NCBI RefSeq assembly: GCF_003003055.1
Contig: NZ_PVTV01000016.1
Coordinates: forward strand, 124,001 to 188,000
DNA from: Jezberella montanilacus
GTDB lineage: Bacteria; Pseudomonadota; Gammaproteobacteria; Burkholderiales; Burkholderiaceae_B
DNA length: 64,000 nucleotides
Direction: 5' to 3'
Shown: positions 52,215-61,651 of the stretch, one piece after another
How positions within the stretch are numbered: the stretch's first letter is position 1
How the letters are laid out: the number at the start of each line of letters is the position of its first letter
Program-made: the position numbers and the translations under genes
Notes under the pieces: generated by a model
The model's database searches: none
What the model was told of the DNA's origin: nothing
The model's input: only the letters and a program-made list of their open reading frames with translations

Positions 52215-53369
52215 TCAGAGGGTTAGTAAGCGCTTAGGGATGTCTAGCACGCTAATGACTTCTACCTTATCTTGCACAACCCAACCAGCCTCAACGGGAG
52301 CAACGATATAGGCCGCGTCGACGCCTACGTCTTCGCACGCTTGCCAAAACCCTTTGGTGACTTTTGGCGAACTTGAAAATTTGACTTCAAAACCTAATTT
52401 ACGCAGACCAATTTCGACGATGACATCCAATTCAGCGCCTGCCGCCGTCCGGTAAAAAGACATAGAGGCACCTTCAGGCAAATGTGCTGCGATTTGCTCA
52501 ATAACGAAGCCCTCCCATGAGGAGCCAGTGCTGGGATGGCCGAGTAAATCGTTTACCTCACGAATGCCAAGCAGACTGTGCAGAAGGCCGCTGTCACGGA
52601 CGTACACCTTGGGACTTTTGACTAAACGCTTGCCCAGGTTAATAAAATAAGGCTCAAGCCTGCGAACCATCAGCGCATCGCATAGGTGATCAAGATAGCG
52701 ACCAGTGGAGGAGGCCGAGATGCCAAGAGACGTTGCAACTGAAGACGCGTTGAACATTTGACCATGTAAGTGAGCGACCATTCGCCAGAATCGGTACATC
52801 AATTGTGGGTCAACGGTGATACCAAGCCCAGGTAAATCTGTGTTTAAGAAGTGTCGAATCAATGCGGCGCGCCAATCCCACGAGGCGTTGACTGATTTGG
52901 CTAAGTAACTGTTGGGAAAGCCGCCTCTAAGCCAGAGGGTTTGGGTGTCGTTAAACGTCTGGTAAATCTCGCTTAATAATAAAGGGGACATGTCGACCAG
53001 CGACAAACGCCCAGCCAGAGATTGCGATTGTTTCAAGAGTTTGAAAGAGGCTGACCCTAACAGTAGGAATCTGCCTGGACGTCGGTCTAAATCGATTTCG
53101 CCACGCAATTCACTTAGTAACTCAGGTTGATTTTGGATTTCATCCAGGATGACAAGAGAGTGCCGATTAGCCTCAAAAAATGCGCTTGGGTTAACCAGTC
53201 TTGCCCTGGCCTGGGCTGTGTCTAGGTCGAGATAAATTGAATTGGATGACTTAGTGGCGAATGCTTTTGCCAGTGTGGTCTTACCAATTTGACGTGGACC
53301 GAGGATGCCAACTGCTGGGCTCCATTGCAAATGGTCAGCAATTTTTTGATGGGCGATGCGTTTAAACAT
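52215..53369 (-). CDS. AAA ATPase with DUF4143 domain
   Basis: A 384-residue protein. Walker A is GPRQIGKTTLAKAFA at residues about 24-38 and Walker B VILDEIQNQPELLSELRG. The middle has the DUF4143 winged helix (SVATSLGISASSTGRYLDHL). The C-terminus resembles a nuclease-like fold: FYRTAAGAELDVIVEIG...LGFEVKFSSSP, with Asp, Glu and Lys as in PD-(D/E)XK. Such proteins are widespread, with unclear roles in toxin systems or regulation. It stands as a single gene. Confidence 0.88.
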   Translation of the reverse strand: MFKRIAHQKIADHLQWSPAVGILGPRQIGKTTLAKAFATKSSNSIYLDLDTAQARARLVNPSAFFEANRHSLVILDEIQNQPELLSELRGEIDLDRRPGRFLLLGSASFKLLKQSQSLAGRLSLVDMSPLLLSEIYQTFNDTQTLWLRGGFPNSYLAKSVNASWDWRAALIRHFLNTDLPGLGITVDPQLMYRFWRMVAHLHGQMFNASSVATSLGISASSTGRYLDHLCDALMVRRLEPYFINLGKRLVKSPKVYVRDSGLLHSLLGIREVNDLLGHPSTGSSWEGFVIEQIAAHLPEGASMSFYRTAAGAELDVIVEIGLRKLGFEVKFSSSPKVTKGFWQACEDVGVDAAYIVAPVEAGWVVQDKVEVISVLDIPKRLLTL

Positions 53370-53417
53370 CCTTGTATATTAGTCATGACATGACGAATAT
53401 GCAAGGATAAAATGCAT

Positions 53418-53696
53418 CTATAGATTGACGAAGTATTCGTTTTTTCTTGGTACGGGTAGATCGTTATAGGCGACCAGTGCGTCGAGTTTCGATTTAAACA
53501 GGGTTTCGTCTAGGTTTTGAAGCTCGTAAGTCTCCATCCAGGTGGCCCTGCCTTCGGCGTCGATTTCTGGTCGCTTCATCAGGCGTGCCATGAGGCTTGG
53601 AAACGACTGGGCAAGTTGGGCTTGCATATGCTTGATTCTGGGCAAGGTCGTATCGCTCACTGAAGCGTCAACCTTGTAATAGACGAATAAGATCAT
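53418..53696 (-). CDS. DUF4936 family protein
   Basis: A 92-residue protein of the betaproteobacterial DUF4936 family. It begins MILFVYYKVDASVSDTTLP, has LMKRPEIDAEGRATWMETYEL in the middle and ends RKNEYFVNL. The fold looks like a small alpha-beta dimeric domain. Function is unknown. It lies 48 bases before the ATPase gene on the same strand, so both may be cotranscribed. Confidence 0.85.
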   Translation of the reverse strand: MILFVYYKVDASVSDTTLPRIKHMQAQLAQSFPSLMARLMKRPEIDAEGRATWMETYELQNLDETLFKSKLDALVAYNDLPVPRKNEYFVNL

Positions 53697-53790
53697 GAGC
53701 TTGCTTGTCCGGCGCTTATTTGATGTGGCTTGGGTGTGTTTTCATTAAACTACTCTTGTTCGATTATCATCGATTTACGAAGAACTTAAC

Positions 53791-54753
53791 ATGATGCGCA
53801 ATATCTCGCCTCGAATAACAAAGCCAGGCTGGTCGATGCTGCCGACGGTGTTCAGCGTGGCAGGCACCATACTTTTCTTTAACAATGTTGCCTTGGCCCA
53901 GCAGTCGCTCGCTTCTCTGCAGTCTATCCAGTCTGCTCAAGCAGTGACTGTTGCTGTTACGCCACCGAAATTATCCGATGGGACAGCCAAGGTGGCTATC
54001 ACCAACACTGATATGTTTCCACATATCGTCTTCGTTCAGATATTCAACAAGAACGCAAAGAAGACGCCTGTCGCCGAAATATCCACGACGGTGAAGCCTT
54101 TTGAGACCTTAAAGCTGGATGCCAAGCCGCAAGTACCGAAAGCTGTCTTTGAGTCAGGGTTGCAGTGGGTCACCTATCAAGACATCGGCGACCTGGGGCC
54201 AGCGGTTAAGGACAATCATTTTCAGTTGCCGTTCGCGCCCAACACCAAGGTCAGAGTGTGTCAGTCAGCAGATGGACCGCAGACAACACACGGCGGTGAA
54301 AAAATTGATGCTGTTGATTTCTGCGTGGCTGAAAAGACCCCGATTGTTGCTGCGAGAGCAGGCGTGGTCATTGCCGTGGTTCAGCACTTCACCGAAGGGG
54401 GAATGAACCCTGCACTGCTGCTTAAGGCAAACACGATCCGCATCTTGCACAGGGATGGGCTCATCAGCGTCTACTCTCATATTTATACTAATAGCGCTAC
54501 GGTGAAGGTAGGTCAGCAAGTTCAGCAAGGACAGCAGATCGCGCTCGAGGGCAATGTTGGATATTCATCAGGCCCTCATCTGCATTTTGAAGTGCTTGAA
54601 GGTCAGGCTAAATTAAACAGTCAGCAGACCCTGTTTCATCTTGTTCCGATTCGGTTTTTTAATAAAAATAACAACGAAATTAAAATCAAACATGACACCC
54701 ACTACACAGCTGACGGATTGACTAGCTCGCCTGGCGCTTCGCAATCAAAGTGA
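53791..54753 (+). CDS. Exported M23 family metallopeptidase
   Basis: A 320-residue exported protein. A signal peptide (MLPTVFSVAGTILFFNN) ends at VALAQ, residue 37. The C-terminal M23 domain has H167...AVD176F (HGGEKIDAVDF), LHRDGLISVYSHI and the HLH motif GPHLHFEV (H263 and H265). The N-terminal domain (about 55-150) is a beta-type domain. The spacing of the first zinc pair is that of a distinct M23 subgroup. Its end overlaps the convergent dehydrogenase gene by 32 bases. Confidence 0.9.
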   Translation: MMRNISPRITKPGWSMLPTVFSVAGTILFFNNVALAQQSLASLQSIQSAQAVTVAVTPPKLSDGTAKVAITNTDMFPHIVFVQIFNKNAKKTPVAEISTTVKPFETLKLDAKPQVPKAVFESGLQWVTYQDIGDLGPAVKDNHFQLPFAPNTKVRVCQSADGPQTTHGGEKIDAVDFCVAEKTPIVAARAGVVIAVVQHFTEGGMNPALLLKANTIRILHRDGLISVYSHIYTNSATVKVGQQVQQGQQIALEGNVGYSSGPHLHFEVLEGQAKLNSQQTLFHLVPIRFFNKNNNEIKIKHDTHYTADGLTSSPGASQSK

Positions 54754-55603
54754 CGATTTCCGGCATGAAGGCCTGGGCGCCACCTTCTTGTACCGCTGCC
54801 TCGAGTGTTTGTTTGACGGCTTGTGCAACGGTGTGATCTGCATTTATCTCTTTCGCCATTTGATTGTAATAACTGAGATCTTTCAGGCTGTTGGCGACAC
54901 TGAAGCGTAGCCCTGATGGATCCTGATCAGTCAGATACGGTTTCAGTCGTTCGAGTGGTGCGCCCCACCCGCCACCTTTACCCAAGACTTCGATAAATAC
55001 GTGGGGATCGACCCCGGCTACCTGCGCACACGCTGCGGCCTCAGCCAGCAGGGCAACCGATCCAAGTGAGACGTAATTGTGTAGTAGCTTCATCCGATGT
55101 CCCGCGCCGATAGGGCCAGCGTGGACAATATTCTCGGCAAAGCATTGCAGAATAGGTTTGCACTGCTCAAAGAGCGCGGCGTCCCCACCGACCAGCAGAT
55201 TGAGTCGGCCCTCTGCCGCCTCTTTGGGTGTTCGGGTCATTGGGGCATCGAGAAATAAACCGCCTTGCGCCATGATCGATTGGGCAACCCGTTCTGTTGA
55301 AGTGGGTAGGGCTGTCGAACAGTCGATAACGATTGTGCCTGCTTGCAAACCTTTCAGCACACCCTCGTCGCCGAGTAAAACGTCTTCAACCTGTGGCGTA
55401 CCGGTGACGCACAGAATAATGATTTGAGCGTGCCTGGCGAGCTCGGCTGGCGTCTGATAAACACTAGACCCAGCTGCCACAAGATCCCCAAGTGGCTGAT
55501 TGCCAGGATGCGCTAGTACCGATAATTGATGACCATGCTTGAGCAAATTGCTTGCAATGCCGTGACCCATCATGCCAATGCCAATCATGCCGATTTTTTT
55601 CAT
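54722..55603 (-). CDS. Beta-hydroxyacid dehydrogenase family (GarR/MmsB-like) oxidoreductase
   Basis: A 293-residue NAD(P) enzyme from ATG 55603 (AAGGA upstream; the open frame starts at 55654). The nucleotide loop is IGIGMMGHGIASNLLKHGH. The substrate loop is FLDAPMTRTPKEAAEGRLNLLVGG (canonical DAPVSGG is altered to DAPMTRT), and the catalytic lysine is in GAGHRMKLLHNYV. Related enzymes reduce tartronate semialdehyde or hydroxyisobutyrate. It is 14 bases after the methylglyoxal synthase-like gene, so the pair may act on one aldehyde. Confidence 0.88.
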   Translation of the reverse strand: MKKIGMIGIGMMGHGIASNLLKHGHQLSVLAHPGNQPLGDLVAAGSSVYQTPAELARHAQIIILCVTGTPQVEDVLLGDEGVLKGLQAGTIVIDCSTALPTSTERVAQSIMAQGGLFLDAPMTRTPKEAAEGRLNLLVGGDAALFEQCKPILQCFAENIVHAGPIGAGHRMKLLHNYVSLGSVALLAEAAACAQVAGVDPHVFIEVLGKGGGWGAPLERLKPYLTDQDPSGLRFSVANSLKDLSYYNQMAKEINADHTVAQAVKQTLEAAVQEGGAQAFMPEIVTLIAKRQAS

Positions 55604-55617
55604 GTTGTTATCCTTTT

Positions 55618-56547
55618 TTATCTCAAGTTGCGCAGTGCAACCGCACTCGCCCACTTATTCGCAACAGCCGGCGAAGTAACGCACGTTGCTTCGCGCGTGA
55701 CGACTCGGACAGCTCTTTCCAACAGTTGTATGTCCGCTTCGTGCTGACGGGCGACATGGGGATCCTCGAAGAAGATCACCTTCTGACATTGTCGCTCAAG
55801 AACTAAGTCAGCAATTTGCGCATCGCCACCCATCGGTCCGCTCAAATAACGTTGTACCCAAGGCATATCAGTGGGCCAACCGCGCGACCAGGCCAGTTCG
55901 TTCAAGAGCTTACCGGTTGTACCGGTAGCAACGCGTTGGGCAAAACTCGATAGCACCTCAAAGTGTTGCGTTGCAAAATCCAGCATGATGTCTTTCAGCG
56001 CATCGTGAGCGATTAAGGCAGCACATTGCTGCGACAAATCAAACAAAGCATCCGCAGACGAGTGTGCGTGAAGTCCTGCGTGAAGACGTTCGACTTCTAT
56101 CCACTCGATTGCGCCCGCCATCGTTGAGATAAATGGCTTTTTATGTGTGATGCACTGACGTTTAAGGGCCAGTGCCTCAGGGAAAATCGACGAAGGATCG
56201 ACCGGATCAATGAGGTAAATGGCCCCGTCCAGAGAATCGGCTTCGAGTTCAGTCTCTGTGATTCGGGCAACAAGCTTCATGAGGCCGCCGTCTCGACCGT
56301 AGGGATAGCGAACCAAGCCGTGGTAATCCGTTAACAGACCCTCGCGCAAAATGGCATCGTAAGTGCGCCCTACTGTGTGCAATTCTATTCCTAGTGCCTG
56401 GATACTAAGCTCACTGGCACGCAGCCAGTCGAAACAAATTGAATCCCTGGTACTGTGATGTCGCTGGTTGGCAGCGAGGCCAAAGCGCAAGTTTCGCGGC
56501 AGGTCTAAGGCTGGTGAGTTTGCGATATCGTCTCGATTTAAGCTCAT
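55618..56547 (-). CDS. Methylglyoxal synthase with an extra N-terminal MGS-like domain
   Basis: A 309-residue protein about twice the usual 150 residues. The C-terminal half (about 170-300) has all catalytic parts of E. coli MgsA: AHD at 180-182, GTTG at 209-212, SGPMGGDAQ with D242, and D262, H269 and D272 with the same spacing. The N-terminal half (about 20-150) has the same fold blocks but weak sites: ANQ for AHD, GRT for GTTG, D86 and D114 kept, H lost. So one active and one decayed domain. It converts dihydroxyacetone phosphate to methylglyoxal in the known family. Confidence 0.85.
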   Translation of the reverse strand: MSLNRDDIANSPALDLPRNLRFGLAANQRHHSTRDSICFDWLRASELSIQALGIELHTVGRTYDAILREGLLTDYHGLVRYPYGRDGGLMKLVARITETELEADSLDGAIYLIDPVDPSSIFPEALALKRQCITHKKPFISTMAGAIEWIEVERLHAGLHAHSSADALFDLSQQCAALIAHDALKDIMLDFATQHFEVLSSFAQRVATGTTGKLLNELAWSRGWPTDMPWVQRYLSGPMGGDAQIADLVLERQCQKVIFFEDPHVARQHEADIQLLERAVRVVTREATCVTSPAVANKWASAVALRNLR

Positions 56548-56663
56548 GAGGGGTCAAAGGTGGTGTATTCGTTAATTACCTTGCTTATGATATGCGGTTA
56601 TGGTGCTTTTGGTATTTAAACTAGCGAAACAATCTTGTTGATTTGGTGAAAGAGAAGCAATCA

Positions 56664-58604
56664 ATGAAACGGCCCGTTCCTGTGCAAAAGGCATCCCTGA
56701 ATGAACATTTTCAGCGCGCAGTTTCATTGCATCAAGCAGGGCAGATCACCGAGGCGGTCGCCATCTATCGACAATTGCTTGCACAGCTACCGAAGCACGG
56801 TGATCTGCTGTTCATGCTGGGTACAGCCGAATATCAGCTAGGCAATAAAGCTGAGGCGGTCAAGCTGCTAGATAAATCAGTGGCGAGTAGTCCCGGTAAC
56901 GCAATGGCTTTCAACAATCGCGGCAATGTTCTGCAAGAGCTATCACGCTTTGCAGAGGCGCTAAAGAGCTACGATCAAGCCATCCGTTTGCATCCCGGCT
57001 ATTTCGAGGCCTATAACAACAAGGGCAATACGCTGCGCCTGCTCGGGCAACCTGAAAATGCGATCGAGCAATATCAAAAATCGGTCGCGTTGAAGCCAGA
57101 CTATGCTGATGCCTATAACAACTGGGGTAATGCATTACAGGATTTAAAGCGGTTTGAAGAGGCAATTCTAAATTTTCAGACCTGCGTCCAGTTCAGCCCT
57201 AATCACTCCCAAGCGTTCTACAACTGGGGCAATGCCCTTAAAGATCTTGGCCGGTTTCAAGAGTCGATCGCTCTTTATCAAAAAGCAATTGAACTAAACC
57301 CCGTTTATCCGCCTGCTTATAACAATCTGGGGTATTCGTTAAAAGAGTTGCATAACAACACTGAAGCAGCGGGGATATTTCAGTTGGCGTTGCAATTGCA
57401 ACCAGACTTCCCCGAGGCACTGAACAATCTTGGTACGGTGCTGACTTCTCTGGATCGCTTGCCTGAGGCGCGCGACAAACTCGAACGTGCAACGCAATTG
57501 AAGCCAGATTATGCAGAAGCGTATAGCAATCTTGGGGTGGTGTTGCTGCAAATGCGGTGCCTTAATGAGGCGTTGACGAGTTTTGATCAGGCCTTGTCTT
57601 TGAAGCCTGGTTTGCAAGATGCGCAGTGGAATCGCTCACTCGTGCGTTTGACCTTAGGCGACTATGCAAACGGTTGGCGTGATCACGAGGCTCGCGTTAA
57701 CACCATCAAAGCCATTAGTTACGGCCTGCGGTCTTACACGCAACCACAATGGACAGGTGTTGAGTCGCTGAGCGGTAAGACGATCTTTGTCGCGGCTGAG
57801 CAAGGCCTTGGCGACACCATTCAGTTCTGCCGCTATGTGCCGATGCTGGCACGATTGGGTGCACGGGTAATTTTTGAAGTTCAACCCCCCCTTGTGGCTA
57901 CCATGAACATGCTCGAAGGCCCGAGTGAGGTGGTGTCGTTGTTGCCGCCGAGTCAGGTATTGCCTGAGCACGATTTCTATTGCATGCTCATGAGTTTGCC
58001 CCTGGCTTTTCATACAAAAGTCGAGACCATCCCGGCGCAACAAAAATATCTGCAGGCAGATCCTGTCAAGGTAGGTTATTGGGCGAATAAACTCGGTCCT
58101 AAGACCAAGCTTCGTGTCGGGCTAGTGTGGTCTGGTGGGTTTCGCCCCGGGCAGCCAGAACTTTGGGCAACGCATAAAAGACGCAACATTGAACTGTCCA
58201 AGCTGTCTGGCTTAAAGCATATCGACGCTGAGTTTTACAGTTTGCAAAAAGGCCAGCCAGCCGAGGGCGAGCTGGAGGCATTGGTGGCGCAGCATTGGGA
58301 CGGCCCTGCTCTTATTAACCACGTCAGTGCCTTGCAAGACTTTAGCGATACGGCCGCGCTGATCGAGAATCTGGATTTGATTATCGCTGTGGATACGTCA
58401 ACGCCGCATCTTGCCGCAGCCTTGGGCAAGCCAACGTGGTTGTTGAGCCGGTTTGACAGCTGCTGGCGCTGGCTGGATGCGCGGGACGATACACCGTGGT
58501 ACCCGACAATGCGGCTCTTCAGGCAACAAACCCCCATGGACTGGGATACGGTTATCGCTGAATTACAGGTCGAGCTGAGCGAAGTGGTAGCGGCTCACTC
58601 ATGA
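56664..58604 (+). CDS. TPR protein with glycosyltransferase 9-like C-terminal domain (copy 1)
   Basis: A 646-residue protein from ATG 56664 (AGAGAAG upstream; TTG 56643 is in frame). Residues 1-350 hold about ten TPR units, such as AMAFNNRGNVLQELSRFAEAL and YAEAYSNLGVVLLQMR. The C-terminal part (380-640) resembles heptosyltransferase-type GT9 domains: FVAAEQGLGDTIQFCRYVPML and IAVDTSTPHLAAALGKPTWLLSRFDSCWRW. The family is thought to act in protein or surface glycosylation; the acceptor is unknown. It overlaps copy 2 by ATGA. Confidence 0.85.
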   Translation: MKRPVPVQKASLNEHFQRAVSLHQAGQITEAVAIYRQLLAQLPKHGDLLFMLGTAEYQLGNKAEAVKLLDKSVASSPGNAMAFNNRGNVLQELSRFAEALKSYDQAIRLHPGYFEAYNNKGNTLRLLGQPENAIEQYQKSVALKPDYADAYNNWGNALQDLKRFEEAILNFQTCVQFSPNHSQAFYNWGNALKDLGRFQESIALYQKAIELNPVYPPAYNNLGYSLKELHNNTEAAGIFQLALQLQPDFPEALNNLGTVLTSLDRLPEARDKLERATQLKPDYAEAYSNLGVVLLQMRCLNEALTSFDQALSLKPGLQDAQWNRSLVRLTLGDYANGWRDHEARVNTIKAISYGLRSYTQPQWTGVESLSGKTIFVAAEQGLGDTIQFCRYVPMLARLGARVIFEVQPPLVATMNMLEGPSEVVSLLPPSQVLPEHDFYCMLMSLPLAFHTKVETIPAQQKYLQADPVKVGYWANKLGPKTKLRVGLVWSGGFRPGQPELWATHKRRNIELSKLSGLKHIDAEFYSLQKGQPAEGELEALVAQHWDGPALINHVSALQDFSDTAALIENLDLIIAVDTSTPHLAAALGKPTWLLSRFDSCWRWLDARDDTPWYPTMRLFRQQTPMDWDTVIAELQVELSEVVAAHS

Positions 58605-60418
58605 AAGAGCAACAGTCAAAAAGTGACCGGTTTCAGCATGGCGTTGCCCTGCACCAGGCGGGGCAGGTTGCACAAGCGGCAGAGATTTATCGACAGTTGA
58701 TTAAGGCCTTGCCCAAACACGCCGATCTATTGTTTATGCTTGGCACCGCCGAATATCAGTTGGGTAACAAGGCCGAGGCGGTCAAGTTGCTTGACAAGGC
58801 TATTGTCATCAACCCCACTAATCCGATGGCTTTCAGCAATCGGGGTAACGCCTTACAAGAACTGGGCAGATTGCCAGAAGCGCTAAACAGTTACAACCAA
58901 GCGATCCGCTTAAAACCCGATTACGTCGAAGCGGTGAGCAATAAAGGCAATACGCTTCGCCTGCTCGGTCGAGTCGAAGAAGCGCTTGCCTGTTATTCGC
59001 GCAGCCTTGAAATCAATCCGAGTTACCAACCGGCGTATTACGAACTTGGATTTACTTTGCAATCGCTTGGCAGACTCGAGGAAGCGGTAGATTGTTATGG
59101 ACGCGCGATTGAACTGCGGCCCGATTCCGCGCAGACCTATGCCGTTCGGGGTGCTGCGTACCAGGATTTGAGACGGTTTGATGACGCGATAGCTGACTAC
59201 CAACAGGTTATTACCCTGATTCCGGGCGCCGCCATGATTTACAACAATCTTGGTAACGTACTGAAAGAGGTTGGCCGCCACGAAGAGGCTTGTTTGCGGT
59301 TGACTCAGGCAATTGAGCTACAGCCCGATCAGGCTGATGCCCATAACAATCTGGGCGTGGTACTGCAGCAGATGCGCCGTTTGACCGAAGCCTTAACTTG
59401 TTTTGAGCACGCACGAGGGCTGAAACCAGACTCGGTTGACGCACAATGGAATCTTGCGCTGGCTCGTTTGGTTCTGGGTGACTACAAGCAGGGCTGGCAG
59501 GATTATGAAGCACGCCTGCATCCAAGCAAGTTGTCGGGCGTCAACCTCAGAACGTACGCCAAGCCGAAATGGACAGGCGCAGAGTCGCTGGTGGGTAAGA
59601 CGATTTTTGTTGTGGCCGAGCAAGGTCTGGGTGACACCATCCAGTTTTGTCGCTATTTGCCATTGTTGGCTCGGTTGGGGGCAACTGTCATACTTGAGTC
59701 GCAGCCGCAACTGGTTGACTTGATGAAAACCTTAAACGGGGTGGATCAGGTCTTACCCGCATTTCTTGAGGTCGGACAAATCCCTGAATATGATTTCTAT
59801 TGTCCATTGATGAGTATGCCTGTTGCGTTTGAGACGACACTGGCGACTATCCCCTGGGCAGAGCCATACCTGCACGCTGATCCAGCCAAAGTTGCGTATT
59901 GGGCAGATCGCCTGGGACAAAGATTAAAACCAAGAGTGGGGCTTGTTTGGTCCGGGGGATTTCATCCGGCTCAGCCAGAGGTCTGGGTGATCAATAAGCG
60001 GCGCAATATGGATCTAGCCAAACTCGCTCCGCTTAAAAATATGGATGTTGAGTTCTATAGTTTGCAAAAAGGCGAGCCGGCTCAAACTGAATTGACCGAG
60101 TTAATGAGCCAGAACTGGGAAGGCCCGCGCCTGATTGATTACGCAAAGGAATTTAACGACTTCACGGATACGGCCGCACTGATTGAAAACCTGGATTTGG
60201 TTATCTCGGTTGATACAGCGGTAGCCCATCTTGCTGGCGCACTAGGCAAACCGACCTGGTTGCTGAGCCGCTTTGATAGCTGTTGGCGCTGGCTGGATCA
60301 GCGTGACGACACACCCTGGTATCCCAGTATGACTTTACTCCGACAAAGCAGCTTTAATGACTGGGATGAGGTGGTGAGTCGTCTGGTTGATAGAATGCAC
60401 GATCATTTCAAACGTTAA
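58601..60418 (+). CDS. TPR protein with glycosyltransferase 9-like C-terminal domain (copy 2)
   Basis: A 605-residue tandem paralogue of copy 1, with fewer TPR units (about eight to nine). It begins KSDRFQHGVALHQAGQVAQAAEIYRQL and has the same C-terminal blocks: FVVAEQGLGDTIQFCRYLPLL and SVDTAVAHLAGALGKPTWLLSRFDSCWRWL. Here the DTAVAH motif is canonical, whereas copy 1 has DTSTPH. Coupled ATGA start suggests equal expression. The shared C-terminal RDDTPWYP segment marks a subfamily. Confidence 0.86.
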   Translation: MKEQQSKSDRFQHGVALHQAGQVAQAAEIYRQLIKALPKHADLLFMLGTAEYQLGNKAEAVKLLDKAIVINPTNPMAFSNRGNALQELGRLPEALNSYNQAIRLKPDYVEAVSNKGNTLRLLGRVEEALACYSRSLEINPSYQPAYYELGFTLQSLGRLEEAVDCYGRAIELRPDSAQTYAVRGAAYQDLRRFDDAIADYQQVITLIPGAAMIYNNLGNVLKEVGRHEEACLRLTQAIELQPDQADAHNNLGVVLQQMRRLTEALTCFEHARGLKPDSVDAQWNLALARLVLGDYKQGWQDYEARLHPSKLSGVNLRTYAKPKWTGAESLVGKTIFVVAEQGLGDTIQFCRYLPLLARLGATVILESQPQLVDLMKTLNGVDQVLPAFLEVGQIPEYDFYCPLMSMPVAFETTLATIPWAEPYLHADPAKVAYWADRLGQRLKPRVGLVWSGGFHPAQPEVWVINKRRNMDLAKLAPLKNMDVEFYSLQKGEPAQTELTELMSQNWEGPRLIDYAKEFNDFTDTAALIENLDLVISVDTAVAHLAGALGKPTWLLSRFDSCWRWLDQRDDTPWYPSMTLLRQSSFNDWDEVVSRLVDRMHDHFKR

Positions 60419-60428
60419 GACCGATTTC

Positions 60429-61619
60429 ATGAAGCGTCAATCCCTGCGTATTGCCTCTGTCGAGGCACCCATCATTCCCGCGATCGCCGCAATGGTTCGC
60501 GAAAATCCTGGCACTATTTCTTTAGGTCAAGGCGTCGTTAATTATGGACCGCCTTCAGAGGCCATTGCCGCGTTACCGGGATTGATGGCTGATTCGCAGT
60601 TGAACAAATATCAGTCCGTCATGGGCTATCAAGGCTTGATTGAGGCGCTGCAGCAAAAATTGGTGACCGAAAATAACGTTCACTGTGGTCAGGATGCGAT
60701 GGTGATGGTAACAGCTGGCAGCAATATGGCGTTTTTGAATTGCGCCATGGCGGTCGCAGACCCAGGTGACGAATTCATTTTGCCTAAGCCCTTCTACTTT
60801 AATCAAGAGATGGCTATCCGGATGATCGGTTGCGTGCCGGTGCCCGTCGAAGTCAATGCTGACTGGAGCCTTAATGTTGAGGCGTTGGCGGCAGCGATCA
60901 CACCCAGAACGCGCGCGATTGTGACGGTATCGCCGAACAACCCGACCGGTGCTGTGTACTCACAGGCGTCGCTCACAGCAGTGAACCAGCTATGCGCAAA
61001 CCATGGTATCTATCATTTCAGCGATGAGGCTTATGAATACTTCACTTATGAGGGCGTGAAGCATTTCTCACCAGCCTCTTTACCTGGTGCGCACAAGCAC
61101 ACCTTGTCCTTTTACTCTTTGTCAAAGAATTACGGGATGGCCAGCTGGCGGGTGGGCTATGTTGTTTTCCCTGCTGACTTGTTTGACGCCATGAACAAAG
61201 TGCAGGATACCAACCTCATTTGTGCGCCAGTGCCCTCTCAGTTGCTAGCAATCGCGGCTTTAAAACTCGGTCGTGCGTGGGTTGAACCCAAGGTTCAGGC
61301 GCTCGCAACGGTGAGACAGGATGTGTTTGCGGCACTCGACACGCTGGGCGATCTCGTCCAGTTTCCCCGAACGCAAGGCGCCTTTTACGTGTTGTTGAAA
61401 TTGCCCGGTTTGCCACAGCAAACGGAGGCGCTTGCCTTTAATCAGGCGATGGCAAAGAACCATAAGGTTGTGTCTATTCCCGGTTTTGCCTTTGGTTTGC
61501 TCAATAGTAACGAGGCTAATTATCAGCGCTTGTCTTATGGCGCGCTTGAACCAGCTAGCGTGGCCGAAGGGGTGACTCGTTTCGTGGCCGCGGTTAAGGA
61601 TTGGTATCGCAAGGTTTGA
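60429..61619 (+). CDS. PLP-dependent class I/II aminotransferase
   Basis: A 396-residue aminotransferase from ATG 60429, eight bases after the copy 2 stop; the open frame starts at 60387. Motifs are SPNNPTGAVYSQ near residue 170, SDEAYEYFTYEG and SLSKNYGMASWRVGY with the PLP lysine near residue 235. VGYVVFPADLFDAM and a C-terminal RLSYG (arginine for substrate carboxylate) follow. The amino donor cannot be told. Its link to the preceding TPR genes is unclear. Confidence 0.9.
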   Translation: MKRQSLRIASVEAPIIPAIAAMVRENPGTISLGQGVVNYGPPSEAIAALPGLMADSQLNKYQSVMGYQGLIEALQQKLVTENNVHCGQDAMVMVTAGSNMAFLNCAMAVADPGDEFILPKPFYFNQEMAIRMIGCVPVPVEVNADWSLNVEALAAAITPRTRAIVTVSPNNPTGAVYSQASLTAVNQLCANHGIYHFSDEAYEYFTYEGVKHFSPASLPGAHKHTLSFYSLSKNYGMASWRVGYVVFPADLFDAMNKVQDTNLICAPVPSQLLAIAALKLGRAWVEPKVQALATVRQDVFAALDTLGDLVQFPRTQGAFYVLLKLPGLPQQTEALAFNQAMAKNHKVVSIPGFAFGLLNSNEANYQRLSYGALEPASVAEGVTRFVAAVKDWYRKV

Positions 61620-61651
61620 CGAGTCTTGTCTAAATTTCATAAAGGTGGCGT

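Noticed and set aside
52124-52237. Short frame of 37 codons after the second Bug gene
   Set aside because: It is too short, overlaps the end of the DUF4143 gene and matches no family I know; it could be a remnant.
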